NCBI GenBank assembly: GCA_963925605.1
Contig: CAWURY010000004.1
Location: forward strand, 1 to 36,208
Direction: 5' to 3'
DNA from: Porticoccus sp963925605
GTDB taxonomy: Bacteria; Pseudomonadota; Gammaproteobacteria; Pseudomonadales; Porticoccaceae
Length of the DNA stretch: 36,208 nucleotides
The notes beneath the pieces are model-generated. The model did not search any database and was not told where the DNA came from. It saw only the letters and a program-made list of their open reading frames with translations. This document shows, in pieces, positions 26,518 through 34,421 of the stretch (within the stretch, counting starts at the first letter, position 1; every line of letters starts with the position of its first letter). Position numbers and translations under genes: made by a program.

Positions 26518-26802
26518 TTAACAAAGCAGGTCTGAACGTTTAGCTGCACTTACCATGAGAAGTTTTTTATCCCGAGTAAAAGATTTTATCTCAGTTTCGC
26601 GCTTAGAGGCGCTACTACGATCGTGCCCGGACTCAATAAAAACAATCTTTTCAGGCTTTCTGCCCTGAAAGTACTTAGCCCCTTGCTTGCTATTTAAGTG
26701 TTGCTGAAATCGTCGATCCACATCTATAGTGATCCCGGTATAAAGAGACCCATCACTAGCCTTGACCATATAGACAAACCAAGAACTGGGAGGTTTAGGC
26801 AT
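26518..26802 (-). CDS. GIY-YIG nuclease-fold protein, YhbQ-like
   Basis: A 94-residue single-domain GIY-YIG protein (UPF0213/YhbQ type): WFVYMVKASDGSLYTGIT carries the GIY-YIG pair, then DVDRRFQQH with the conserved Arg, and a catalytic-type Glu in KRETEIK. The ATG at 26802 has GGAG 5 bases upstream and shares a base with the stop of the sprT-like gene (TGATG), so translation is coupled. An in-frame TTG at 26805 is less likely. YhbQ has been linked to cutting of damaged or unusual DNA; the role here is inferred. Confidence 0.88.
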   Translation of the reverse strand: MPKPPSSWFVYMVKASDGSLYTGITIDVDRRFQQHLNSKQGAKYFQGRKPEKIVFIESGHDRSSASKRETEIKSFTRDKKLLMVSAAKRSDLLC

Positions 26803-27377
26803 CAAAACTCCTGATATTTTAGTTTAAGCTTGGCGTGGCAATATCGACAAAGATAGCAAGCCTGACTACGCACACATTTATTGTGCCGGTAAGTACTAAG
26901 TTGATGGATTTTGCAGTCGCAAGTATATTCAAATCTTCGATGGCTATAACATGGTATACCTGTCATATCAAAGTCAGCAGTGACACTGTTGTCAGCCCCA
27001 AATATCTGCATTACGGCTTTCCATTCTGGTCCATGAGGTTTCACTTTTCGGGGCTGATGGAGACAGCTAACCAAATAATGCGCCACTTCATGAGGTACTG
27101 TTATAGCTAAATTTTCTTCATAATATTTAGCAAAAAGCCAAGGATTGTAGCGAATTTTTCTTGATCTCTCTTGCTTTCCTGCAGAAGACTGCCACTTATA
27201 CATACCTGCTATTCTTCCCTTTAAATCAAATACAACAGGGATCATGACAAAGTTTTGATTAAAATATTTTGAACCCAGCTCAATAAAATTCCTAGTATGC
27301 CCTATAACTTGATTCTGCCTTGAATCATCAATAGGGGTTATAATAGCGGAATCTATTTTGGCTAAAGAAATATTCAT
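26802..27377 (-). CDS. sprT: SprT-like zinc metalloprotease-fold protein
   Basis: SprT-domain protein, a bacterial relative of Spartan, which degrades proteins crosslinked to DNA. It has 191 residues from the ATG at 27377. The zinc-protease motif HEVAH is at 96-100, HGPEWK gives the third ligand region, and a C-terminal zinc ribbon holds YTCDCKIHQL and CYLCRYCHAKL. It is a little longer than E. coli SprT (165) at the N-terminus. A GTG at 27413 is the longest option and no start has a strong ribosome site, so the first residues are uncertain. Its stop codon overlaps the start of the GIY-YIG gene. Confidence 0.85.
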   Translation of the reverse strand: MNISLAKIDSAIITPIDDSRQNQVIGHTRNFIELGSKYFNQNFVMIPVVFDLKGRIAGMYKWQSSAGKQERSRKIRYNPWLFAKYYEENLAITVPHEVAHYLVSCLHQPRKVKPHGPEWKAVMQIFGADNSVTADFDMTGIPCYSHRRFEYTCDCKIHQLSTYRHNKCVRSQACYLCRYCHAKLKLKYQEF

Positions 27378-27481
27378 CAGTGAATTATACCTGACAAAAA
27401 AATAGCTTCGCACTTAAAATCTCTACAAATTGATGCATGAAGCAAACTAAAAAACAAATTAACTAAAAAATGTGCAACCCT

Positions 27482-28303
27482 ATGAAATACGATTTACATT
27501 GCCACAGCAACTGCTCAGATGGAACGCTAACGCCAACAGAGTTGGTTGGTCGGGCCATAGAGATGGGAGTCCAAACGCTTGCTATTACAGACCACGACAC
27601 AATAAATGCTTACCATCACCTCAACCTAAAAGAAAGCCTACCGATCAAAATCGTCCCTGGTATTGAATTCTCAAGCTGTTGGGGAAAAATGAATATTCAT
27701 ATTGTTGGGCTCAACGTTCAACTTGATAGCGATTCTTTAAAAGCAGGAGTTGCGTTCCAAAATATAGCAAGGCAAAAAAGAGCAGCTATGATTGCAAATA
27801 AGCTTGGTCAGCTAGGCTTCAAAGAGGCCCTCGCTGGAGCAACGGCTATTGCCAATAATGGTAATATTGGTCGTCCTCATTTTGCGCAATACTTAGTTAA
27901 TATTGGAGCTGTCTCTGACATCAACCAGGCTTTTAAAAAATTTCTTGGGTCAGGAAAACCTGGCGACATAAAACAGTTTTGGGCAGATATTCCACAAATT
28001 GTCCGATGGATTAACGAGGCAGGTGGAACCGCGGTATTAGCTCATCCAAAAAAATATCAATTAACTCGGACTAGACTCAAACATCTGCTAGATAACTTTA
28101 TTGAGGCTGGAGGCCAAGGCATGGAAGTGATCTCGGGAAGACAAGACGCTAACATCACGAAAGATTTAGCTGGTCTTTGTGTAGAAAAGAAACTGCTAGC
28201 ATCTTGCGGGTCTGACTTTCATCGGCCGGGGCAAGCATGGGCGGAATTAGGTCGCATCTCTGAATTACCTATAGCATGTTCACCTGTATGGGAGCACTGG
28301 TAG
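27482..28303 (+). CDS. PHP-domain phosphoesterase, YciV/TrpH (RNase AM) type
   Basis: Predicted metal-dependent phosphoesterase of 273 residues; E. coli YciV (RNase AM) is a 5'-3' exonuclease that also acts on 3',5'-bisphosphonucleotides. PHP metal-binding motifs appear in order: YDLHCHSNCSDG, ITDHDT, PGIEFSS, GRPHFAQ, LAHPKKY and CGSDFHRPG. Neither the ATG at 27482 nor the in-frame one at 27470 has a clear ribosome site; 27482 was chosen because the family normally starts a few residues before YDLH. It is divergent from sprT and about 60 bases before the unknown basic protein. Confidence 0.87.
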   Translation: MKYDLHCHSNCSDGTLTPTELVGRAIEMGVQTLAITDHDTINAYHHLNLKESLPIKIVPGIEFSSCWGKMNIHIVGLNVQLDSDSLKAGVAFQNIARQKRAAMIANKLGQLGFKEALAGATAIANNGNIGRPHFAQYLVNIGAVSDINQAFKKFLGSGKPGDIKQFWADIPQIVRWINEAGGTAVLAHPKKYQLTRTRLKHLLDNFIEAGGQGMEVISGRQDANITKDLAGLCVEKKLLASCGSDFHRPGQAWAELGRISELPIACSPVWEHW

Positions 28304-28362
28304 AGCTGACTATAGTCAATACTGGTGCTATACTAAAGAAAGTTTAATCATGGCGAAAAATT

Positions 28363-28695
28363 GTGAAAAAAATACCAACCAAAGCAGACTTAAGAGATGA
28401 GCTAAAAAAACAGATCGATCAATTCACTTGCAAAGGCGGGACAATAGAGCAAATAGATAAAGGTGTTACTGGTAGAGAGAGTCCTCACGCAAGCCTGAAA
28501 ACACCACTATTTAATGAGCCAAAAATAGCTCGAACCCCTCTGACAGAGGTGATTGCTGCTTTGGATGCTAGAAGTAAATCAAAGTCTGCACTTAAGAAAA
28601 CAAGAAAACCCAAACCCAAAGAAAAAGAAAAAGAAAAAATAATCTATGATGACTTCGGTGAGCCGTTAAGAAAAGTATGGGCGAGTCCACAGTAG
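28363..28695 (+). CDS. Small basic conserved protein with C-terminal YDDFGEPL motif, function unknown
   Basis: A 110-residue protein, start GTG. I do not assign a function. The N-terminus (KADLRDELKKQIDQF) looks helical. A middle part contains GVTGRES and RTPLTEVIAALDAR. A Lys-rich stretch follows (about residues 72-92, many K and P/E), then the C-terminus IIYDDFGEPLRKVW. From memory, this last motif recurs in small proteins of other gammaproteobacteria, so I take it as a real conserved gene. No signal peptide or membrane segment. Basic, probably partly disordered, and possibly nucleic-acid-binding (inference). It lies between the PHP and ogt genes on the same strand. Confidence 0.7.
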   Translation: MKKIPTKADLRDELKKQIDQFTCKGGTIEQIDKGVTGRESPHASLKTPLFNEPKIARTPLTEVIAALDARSKSKSALKKTRKPKPKEKEKEKIIYDDFGEPLRKVWASPQ

Positions 28696-28739
28696 CCAAA
28701 AAACTATACGCAACCTCTTATTAAGGGCGTAGAAGCTTA

Positions 28740-29234
28740 ATGCAAAATTTTAAAAATTACACCGACTACATGACCTCGCCTCTTGGCGTTATAAAAATCG
28801 AAGCATCAAAATATGGCATAACAGGAATTGAATTCACTAGTCAGAAGGAGCCGCCTTCCTTAGGCTGCAGACTCACTGAACAATGCATAACAGAGCTGGC
28901 TGAATATTTTTCAGGAAGGCGAAAAATATTTAGTCTATCCTTAGATCATAAGGGTACTGATTTTCAAAATTCTATTTGGTCCGCACTGCAGAATATCGTT
29001 TTTAGCGAAACCATTTCTTATAAGGCGGTTGCCAACATGGCAGGTAAGCCTACAGCTGTTCGCGCCGCAGGGACTGCTCTCAAAAAAAACCCTATTGCTA
29101 TTATTATCCCCTGTCACCGCGTTATTGGAAAAAATGGTACATTAGCAGGTTACTCTGGCGGACTGGAAAGAAAATCTTGGCTACTCGCACATGAGGCTTA
29201 TTATGAGAATCAGTTATCACTCGGCAATAATTAG
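28740..29234 (+). CDS. ogt: Methylated-DNA-protein-cysteine methyltransferase
   Basis: Suicide repair of O6-alkylguanine in DNA: the alkyl group is moved to a cysteine of the protein. The 164 residues have the acceptor motif PCHR with Cys125, followed by VIGKNGTLAGYSGGLERK. The helix-turn-helix and arginine-finger region (KAVANMAGKPTAVRAAG) precedes it. No Ada-type N-terminal regulatory domain is present, so this is the Ogt/AGT type. Its stop overlaps the stop of the opposing SlyD-like gene by 4 bases. Certain family assignment. Confidence 0.93.
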   Translation: MQNFKNYTDYMTSPLGVIKIEASKYGITGIEFTSQKEPPSLGCRLTEQCITELAEYFSGRRKIFSLSLDHKGTDFQNSIWSALQNIVFSETISYKAVANMAGKPTAVRAAGTALKKNPIAIIIPCHRVIGKNGTLAGYSGGLERKSWLLAHEAYYENQLSLGNN

Positions 29235-29716
29235 TGCTGATGACCTCCAGCACCATGTGCATGCCCATGGTCAATTTCTTCTTGGGTAGCTTCACGAACG
29301 TCAATAATCTCAACATCAAATATAACCGTCTTTCCCGCCAGAGGATGATTAGCATCTAAATCGACATTAAACTTGCCCACCTTAATCACCACCCCTTGAC
29401 GCACTCCACCGTCTGTTTGGACTGACACAGACATGCCGATTTTTGGTTTTATTTTTCCCATCAAATGCTTGATAGGGACACGCTGATGTCGACCTTCCTC
29501 TCGAATACCAAAACTGTCCTCTGGGAGCAAATTTATGCTAAATGTATCTCCAGTCTCTTTTTCTGTCATTACGGCCTCCAGCGCAGGCGTAATAGCATGG
29601 CGACCGTGCAAGTAAACACTAGGGTTACCAGTATGAGAGCTCTCCAGCTCTTCTTGGGTTGTCGCATCGCGCAAGCGATAGTGAAAGCTCACAATAGCAT
29701 TATGTTTAATTTTCAT
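29231..29716 (-). CDS. SlyD-like FKBP-type peptidyl-prolyl isomerase (copy 2)
   Basis: A 161-residue SlyD-type protein with FKBP core and insert-in-flap domain (GMSVSVQTDGG to NHPLAGKTVIFDVEI) and a short His tail, GHAHGAGGHQH. Tyr13 is kept, but the position of the catalytic-site Asp (FKBP12 Asp37) is Glu25 (ELESS). The usual AYG is SFG. It may therefore be a weak isomerase or mainly a chaperone (inference). It shares VGKFNVD and NHPLAGKT with copy 3, so the two look more closely related to each other than to copy 1. Convergent with ogt; divergent from rlmA. Confidence 0.87.
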   Translation of the reverse strand: MKIKHNAIVSFHYRLRDATTQEELESSHTGNPSVYLHGRHAITPALEAVMTEKETGDTFSINLLPEDSFGIREEGRHQRVPIKHLMGKIKPKIGMSVSVQTDGGVRQGVVIKVGKFNVDLDANHPLAGKTVIFDVEIIDVREATQEEIDHGHAHGAGGHQH

Positions 29717-29812
29717 TGGACCTTCCTTTACTTATATCTATATTACTGGGCTCTATTATACTCACGACCAACAAAAACCTTTACCAAATGTCCACCTAAA
29801 AAATAATTTTCT

Positions 29813-30709
29813 ATGGCAAATAATTATCATGTATCAATCTGGGCCTGCCCAGTATGTAAATTACCGTTAACAAAACCATGTATTAGTCCTGAAAAAAATT
29901 CAGAGGGTATCTTAACTCAGCAGTGGCTGTGTGATAACCAGCATAGTTTTGATATTGCGAAAGAAGGCTATATTAATCTCTTACTGCCGCAACAAAAACG
30001 CTCGTCTTCTCCAGGCGATACCAAGTTTATGGTAAGCAGTCGTCAGGATTTTTTAAGCCAAGGCTACTATCAACCTCTCTCTGAAAAAATCACTGAATTA
30101 GCCAGCAGCCACCTGGGAGCCAATTCAATTTTACTAGACAGCGGCTGCGGTGAAGGTTATTACTTGCAGCAACTTATAGCACATAAAGGCGACATTCATA
30201 TATTCGGAATAGATATATCAAAAGAGGCAACAAAAATTGCAAGCCGTCTCATAAAAAATGGGCATTTTGCTGTTGCAAGTAGCTTTAATTTACCTGTTTT
30301 AACCAATTCCATTGATTGCTTGTTACGGATATTTGCACCAGGGGACAACATAGAAGCAGCACGAGTACTGAAGAAAAAAGGTGTGCTAATTGTTATTTCA
30401 CCAGGTCCTAGGCACTTATTTGCATTAAAAAAATTACTCTATAAAGAAGCCAAAGAACATGCGCCTCAAGAAGCGCTTGATAATTTTTCACTTTTAGACG
30501 AGAAAAAGGTTAGCTACCGGCTTGAAGTGAAAGGCGCTAAACAGATCGGCCAGCTAGTATCGATGACGCCGCTTTACTGGCAGACCGATAAAACAGCCCA
30601 AGCCAACTTGAATACTTTAGCATCATTATACACAGAAATAGATTTTGTAATTCGAACCTATCGTCCCATCAAAGATAACGCATGGGCCAATGCATCGATT
30701 AAACAGTAG
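29813..30709 (+). CDS. rlmA: 23S rRNA (guanine-745-N1)-methyltransferase
   Basis: Methylates N1 of G745 in 23S rRNA using SAM. The 298 residues begin with the zinc finger of RlmA (CPVC at 12-15, then Cys40 and His44), followed by DIAKEGYINLLLP and GDTKFMVSSRQDFL. The SAM motif ILLDSGCGEGYY comes next. The LRIFAP motif (class I methyltransferase, RlmA type) appears as LLRIFAPG. The loop and C-terminal motifs are normal in length. Single gene; the porin gene follows after 73 bases. Confidence 0.92.
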   Translation: MANNYHVSIWACPVCKLPLTKPCISPEKNSEGILTQQWLCDNQHSFDIAKEGYINLLLPQQKRSSSPGDTKFMVSSRQDFLSQGYYQPLSEKITELASSHLGANSILLDSGCGEGYYLQQLIAHKGDIHIFGIDISKEATKIASRLIKNGHFAVASSFNLPVLTNSIDCLLRIFAPGDNIEAARVLKKKGVLIVISPGPRHLFALKKLLYKEAKEHAPQEALDNFSLLDEKKVSYRLEVKGAKQIGQLVSMTPLYWQTDKTAQANLNTLASLYTEIDFVIRTYRPIKDNAWANASIKQ

Positions 30710-30782
30710 CCATTCAGCACTCTATGTAAAAAAATATCATGCTACACTTAAGATAAAGAATCTATACCAAAATGGACTCTCA

Positions 30783-31970
30783 ATGGGAATTTTTTTCAAA
30801 GAAAACAGATTTTTTTCATGGATTTTACCTAGAACTTATGCCCTGCCCCTGCTGATTTATTTTATTTTCTTGGCAGCATCACCCTCTATGGCCGGCGATC
30901 CACTAAAAGGCCTCATGCTGAAACATAACGATACAGTCTGGCTGGCTGTCGGAGGAGGTCTCCGTCTTCAAACAGCCTCACGCAATAGCAACACGGACGA
31001 TAGTTCAGAGTTCTCAATCAACAGCATGCGCCTCTATATATCTGGCCAGCTCCATAAACACTTAAAATTCAATATTAATACAGAAAAATACGAGGGCGAT
31101 TCGATGATGACTATCGATGCTCTATTAAAATTTGAGTTTAATCCTTCTGCTAATTTATGGGTGGGTAGAACGCTAGTACCCTCTGACCGCCCTGGACTCA
31201 ATGGTCCTTATTCCTCATTGAGCTGGAATCAATATCGTCAACCTTTATTTTCCGCATATCATGTTGGGGCTGGGCAGCTAGGACGAAGTGAGGGGGCTGT
31301 ATTTTGGGGAACAAAAGAGAGGTTTCAATATTTATTGGGCGCCTTTGATGGCTTAGAAGATGACTATGGTAACGACTCTGATCACTTATTATATGCAGCC
31401 CGACTTGCTTACAACTTTCTCAATGTAGAGCCTCAGCCTGGCCACTACTATACTAGTGCTACTCATCATGGGGCTCAAGGCAATATTTTAACAACTGCTG
31501 TAACTCTTCAATCCCAGTCTGATGGCACTGGCAGCACCTCCGAATCAGGTGACTTTTTCGGGTATGCCTTTGACGTATTCTCTGAAAGAATTTTACCCAA
31601 CCAAGGAGTGTTTAACTTTGGGGCTGGCTACAAAGAAATGGATGCAGACCTCAACACTACATCAAGGCCAGCAGATGTAACGGTTGAGTGCTTTTGCATC
31701 TTTGATGGTGATACGTTTTATGCTACAGCGGGCTACTTGTTTCCAAATAAAGTTGGGCCTGGAAAACTACAACCCTATTTTCGGCACACAGAAAATAATC
31801 CTAGCAGAACTAAAAGTAGCGCTACAACAGAATGGGGCACTAATTACATTATTTTTGGCAATAAAACGAGTTTAAACCTCAACTATGCACGCGGGGATGC
31901 AAATGCCTCTGGGTACGCTGGTAACAAAACAGATACAGTTACACTAGGACTGCAGTTGCAATTCTATTAG
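30783..31970 (+). CDS. Outer-membrane porin, OprP/OprO-like
   Basis: The 395-residue protein starts with a long signal peptide (LPLLIYFIFLAASP, probable cleavage after SMA) at the ATG at 30783. An upstream GTG-type extension to 30690 would overlap rlmA and hide the signal, so it was rejected. The mature part is rich in alternating aromatic and polar residues typical of beta-strands (LRLYISGQL-like RLYISGQLHKHLKFNI, FEFNPSANLWVGRT), and it ends in QLQFY, a classic terminal aromatic for barrel assembly. It resembles phosphate-selective porins of the OprP/OprO type (MTIDALLKFEFN, RTLVPSDRPG, YAARLAYNFLN). The transported solute is unknown. An unusual ECFC pair is present late in the barrel. Confidence 0.75.
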   Translation: MGIFFKENRFFSWILPRTYALPLLIYFIFLAASPSMAGDPLKGLMLKHNDTVWLAVGGGLRLQTASRNSNTDDSSEFSINSMRLYISGQLHKHLKFNINTEKYEGDSMMTIDALLKFEFNPSANLWVGRTLVPSDRPGLNGPYSSLSWNQYRQPLFSAYHVGAGQLGRSEGAVFWGTKERFQYLLGAFDGLEDDYGNDSDHLLYAARLAYNFLNVEPQPGHYYTSATHHGAQGNILTTAVTLQSQSDGTGSTSESGDFFGYAFDVFSERILPNQGVFNFGAGYKEMDADLNTTSRPADVTVECFCIFDGDTFYATAGYLFPNKVGPGKLQPYFRHTENNPSRTKSSATTEWGTNYIIFGNKTSLNLNYARGDANASGYAGNKTDTVTLGLQLQFY

Positions 31971-31980
31971 GTTATCAGTG

Positions 31981-32457
31981 CTAGATGTTAGCGCTGGATT
32001 GCGGCTTTCCCTGTTTTATCTCTTCAGGTGTTGCCTCGCGAATATCTACAATTTCAATATCAAATGTTAATGTTTTGCCTGCCAAGGGGTGATTGAAGTC
32101 TATATCAACATTAAACTTTCCAACCTTTGCAACAGTCACAGGGCGAGTCCCTTCTACTGTCTTTAAAGGGACTATCATACCAGGCTCTAGTTTTCCCTCT
32201 TGACCAATACTTTTCCTTGCAACTCTTAGTCTATTCTTGAGGTTCAGTCGACCGTAAGCCATCTCCGGTTGTAGTGTCACGCAAAACTTATCACCTGCCT
32301 CTTTTCCTGACATGGAATGCTCTAGCGTTTCTATCATATTTTTGTGGCCATAAAGAAACGCACTAGGCTCTTGTCCTGCAGAATTTTCAATGATCTCGCC
32401 ATCCTGATCTGTCATTTTATGGTGGAACAAAACGATACTATTTTTTGCAATCTTCAT
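31981..32457 (-). CDS. SlyD-like FKBP-type isomerase paralogue (copy 3), active-site residues altered
   Basis: A 158-residue SlyD-type protein without a His-rich tail. The FKBP aromatic at position 13 is His (FHHKM) instead of Tyr, and the Asp37 equivalent is Glu24 (IIENS). The flap insert is present (GMIVPLKTVEG to NHPLAGKTLTFDIEI), and AYGRL is kept. These changes suggest reduced prolyl-isomerase activity, with the chaperone function possibly retained (inference). It converges on the porin gene with 10 bases between stops. Shares VGKFNVDID and NHPLAGKT with copy 2. Confidence 0.85.
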   Translation of the reverse strand: MKIAKNSIVLFHHKMTDQDGEIIENSAGQEPSAFLYGHKNMIETLEHSMSGKEAGDKFCVTLQPEMAYGRLNLKNRLRVARKSIGQEGKLEPGMIVPLKTVEGTRPVTVAKVGKFNVDIDFNHPLAGKTLTFDIEIVDIREATPEEIKQGKPQSSANI

Positions 32458-32544
32458 ATTTAACTCTTTCCTGATTTTTTGTTACCAGCCACTATCTGCA
32501 TATATTTGTACTGAAGAAAAGCTGTAAATTATCCCGTGTTCTCA

Positions 32545-33333
32545 CTACGCTGGCAAGACCTGATAAAAACCAGCCAACGCTACCACCCTCAGGGGAACAT
32601 CAAACAACCGCGACATATGCTGATCTGTTAGGAGTTCAGTTTTACACCCATCCGCAAAAATTTTTCCATCTCGCATCAAAATCACACGTTCTATTTCTGG
32701 TGGTATTTCGTGGATATGATGAGTGGCCAGCAAAATAGTTTTTCCTTGACCAAGCAGCTTTCTAAGGATATCAAGGTACTGATAGGTTGCACTTAAATCT
32801 AAGCCGTTTGTGGGTTCATCAAAAATCATATGGTCCGGATCATGAATCAAGGCGCGCCCTAACAAACAGCGACGCTGCTGGCCAGTAGACATCTGACAAT
32901 AAAGGCAATTTGCTAAATCCTTAATACCCAAGTATTCTAATATTTTTCCTCCACGTTTCAATTCAAGCTCGGTGATCTCTTGATGATGAAATAAGCCAAT
33001 CGAATTATGTAGCCCCGAAATTACGACACCCAGACCACTAATGTCAGGAACAAATCCTACCTGCAAATCAGCTGATATTAATCCTATTTTTTCTCTAAGC
33101 TCCCAAAGAGTTGGCATCTCCATACCCAGTATTTTCACAAAGGAATTATTGTTAGCAACCGGGTAAATTTCTCGAGACAAGAGTTTCAGTAAAGTACTTT
33201 TACCTGCCCCATTAGGGCCAATAATAGCGCAGCTTTGTCCATGTTCTATAGACAGCGAAAAATCATCAAATACTTTTTTTTCATCACGATAAACAGTCGC
33301 ATTCAGAATATCTAAAAGCTTAGGATGTGGCAT
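32545..33333 (-). CDS. Stand-alone ABC transporter ATP-binding protein
   Basis: The 262-residue ATPase domain has Walker A GPNGAGKST (39-47), signature MSTGQQRR, Walker B HMIFDEPTNGLD and the switch His in LLATHHIHE. No permease or binding protein is next to it. It lies 15 bases downstream of lipA on the same strand, so it may be co-transcribed with it. It resembles stand-alone ATPases of the YlmA type. The transported substrate, or even whether it works with a membrane partner, is unknown. Confidence 0.82.
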   Translation of the reverse strand: MPHPKLLDILNATVYRDEKKVFDDFSLSIEHGQSCAIIGPNGAGKSTLLKLLSREIYPVANNNSFVKILGMEMPTLWELREKIGLISADLQVGFVPDISGLGVVISGLHNSIGLFHHQEITELELKRGGKILEYLGIKDLANCLYCQMSTGQQRRCLLGRALIHDPDHMIFDEPTNGLDLSATYQYLDILRKLLGQGKTILLATHHIHEIPPEIERVILMRDGKIFADGCKTELLTDQHMSRLFDVPLRVVALAGFYQVLPA

Positions 33334-33348
33334 CAGTAGAGCCTTTTT

Positions 33349-34344
33349 TTAATGCACTTTCTCACCTCTGGCCTGCTTATCTGCATGGTAAGAAGAGCGA
33401 ACCAGTGGGCCAGAGGCCACATATTTAAATCCAATGCCGTACCCATATTCTGCATACTCAGAAAATTCGTCTGGGTGCACAAAACGAGCAATCGGGAGAT
33501 GATTTTTAGACGGCTGCAAGTACTGGCCAATTGTTATCATATCAACATCATGGGCTCTGAGATCGTCCAATGTACGCAATAACTCATCTTTAGTCTCACC
33601 GAGTCCAACCATCAAACCAGATTTAGTGGGCACACTCGGATTATAGCGCTTATAATCCTGCAGTAATCTGAGGGACCAATCATAATTAGCGCCAGGTCGA
33701 GCCTCCCGATACAAACGAGAAACAGTCTCCAGATTATGGTTAAAGACATCAGGCGATGTTGCCGTCAGAATTTCCAAGGCTGTTTCCATGCGTCCACGAA
33801 AATCTGGGACCAGTACCTCCACCTGAAGGCTAGGACTTAAAGTCTTTGCTTCGCGGATACAATCAGCAAAATGCTGTGCGCCGCCATCCCTCAGATCGTC
33901 ACGATCCACTGAAGTAATTACGACATATCGCAACTTCATTTCATAAATAGCCTTGGCTAGACTCTTAGGTTCATCTAAATCAAGCGGATTTGGCTTGCCA
34001 TGACCCACATCACAAAATGGGCATCGACGAGTACATATCTCGCCCATAATCATGAAGGTGGCTGTACCATTGCCAAAACATTCACCAAGGTTAGGGCAAG
34101 CAGCTTCTTCGCAAACAGTAGACAACTTATTTGCTCGCAGGATATTTTTAATTTCCTGAACTTTAGGTGAGGATGATATACGAATTTTCATCCAATCAGG
34201 CTTGCGAAGAATTGTTTCAGTAGGTATCACTTTGACTGGTATACGCTCTACTTTTTCAGCACTACGGAGTTTTTCTCCCTGCTTGATACGTCGCGTACGC
34301 TTAGGGGCGGCTGCATTAAAATCTGTCATATAAAGGTTACTCAA
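33349..34344 (-). CDS. lipA: Lipoyl synthase
   Basis: A radical-SAM enzyme that inserts two sulfurs into the octanoyl chain on lipoyl domains (2-oxoacid dehydrogenases, GcvH). In 331 residues, the auxiliary-cluster motif C78-x4-C83-x5-C89 (CEEAACPNLGEC) precedes the radical-SAM motif C104-x3-C108-x2-C111 (CTRRCPFC). The conserved RSSYHAD is near the C-terminus. A longer basic N-terminus (KRTRRIKQGEKLR) is typical of gammaproteobacterial LipA. It follows lipB by about 77 bases. Confidence 0.96.
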   Translation of the reverse strand: MSNLYMTDFNAAAPKRTRRIKQGEKLRSAEKVERIPVKVIPTETILRKPDWMKIRISSSPKVQEIKNILRANKLSTVCEEAACPNLGECFGNGTATFMIMGEICTRRCPFCDVGHGKPNPLDLDEPKSLAKAIYEMKLRYVVITSVDRDDLRDGGAQHFADCIREAKTLSPSLQVEVLVPDFRGRMETALEILTATSPDVFNHNLETVSRLYREARPGANYDWSLRLLQDYKRYNPSVPTKSGLMVGLGETKDELLRTLDDLRAHDVDMITIGQYLQPSKNHLPIARFVHPDEFSEYAEYGYGIGFKYVASGPLVRSSYHADKQARGEKVH

Positions 34345-34421
34345 ACGAGTTTCTGGCTAGACTATTTCGGTCATAGGAGAAGCACACATGTCATCGCCAT
34401 ATTGCAACTACAACTATACAA

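Noticed and set aside
28350..28400. 16-codon frame from ATG 28350 overlapping the start of the unknown basic protein
   Set aside because: Very short, no ribosome site, and out of frame with the better-supported gene; nothing suggests a leader peptide.
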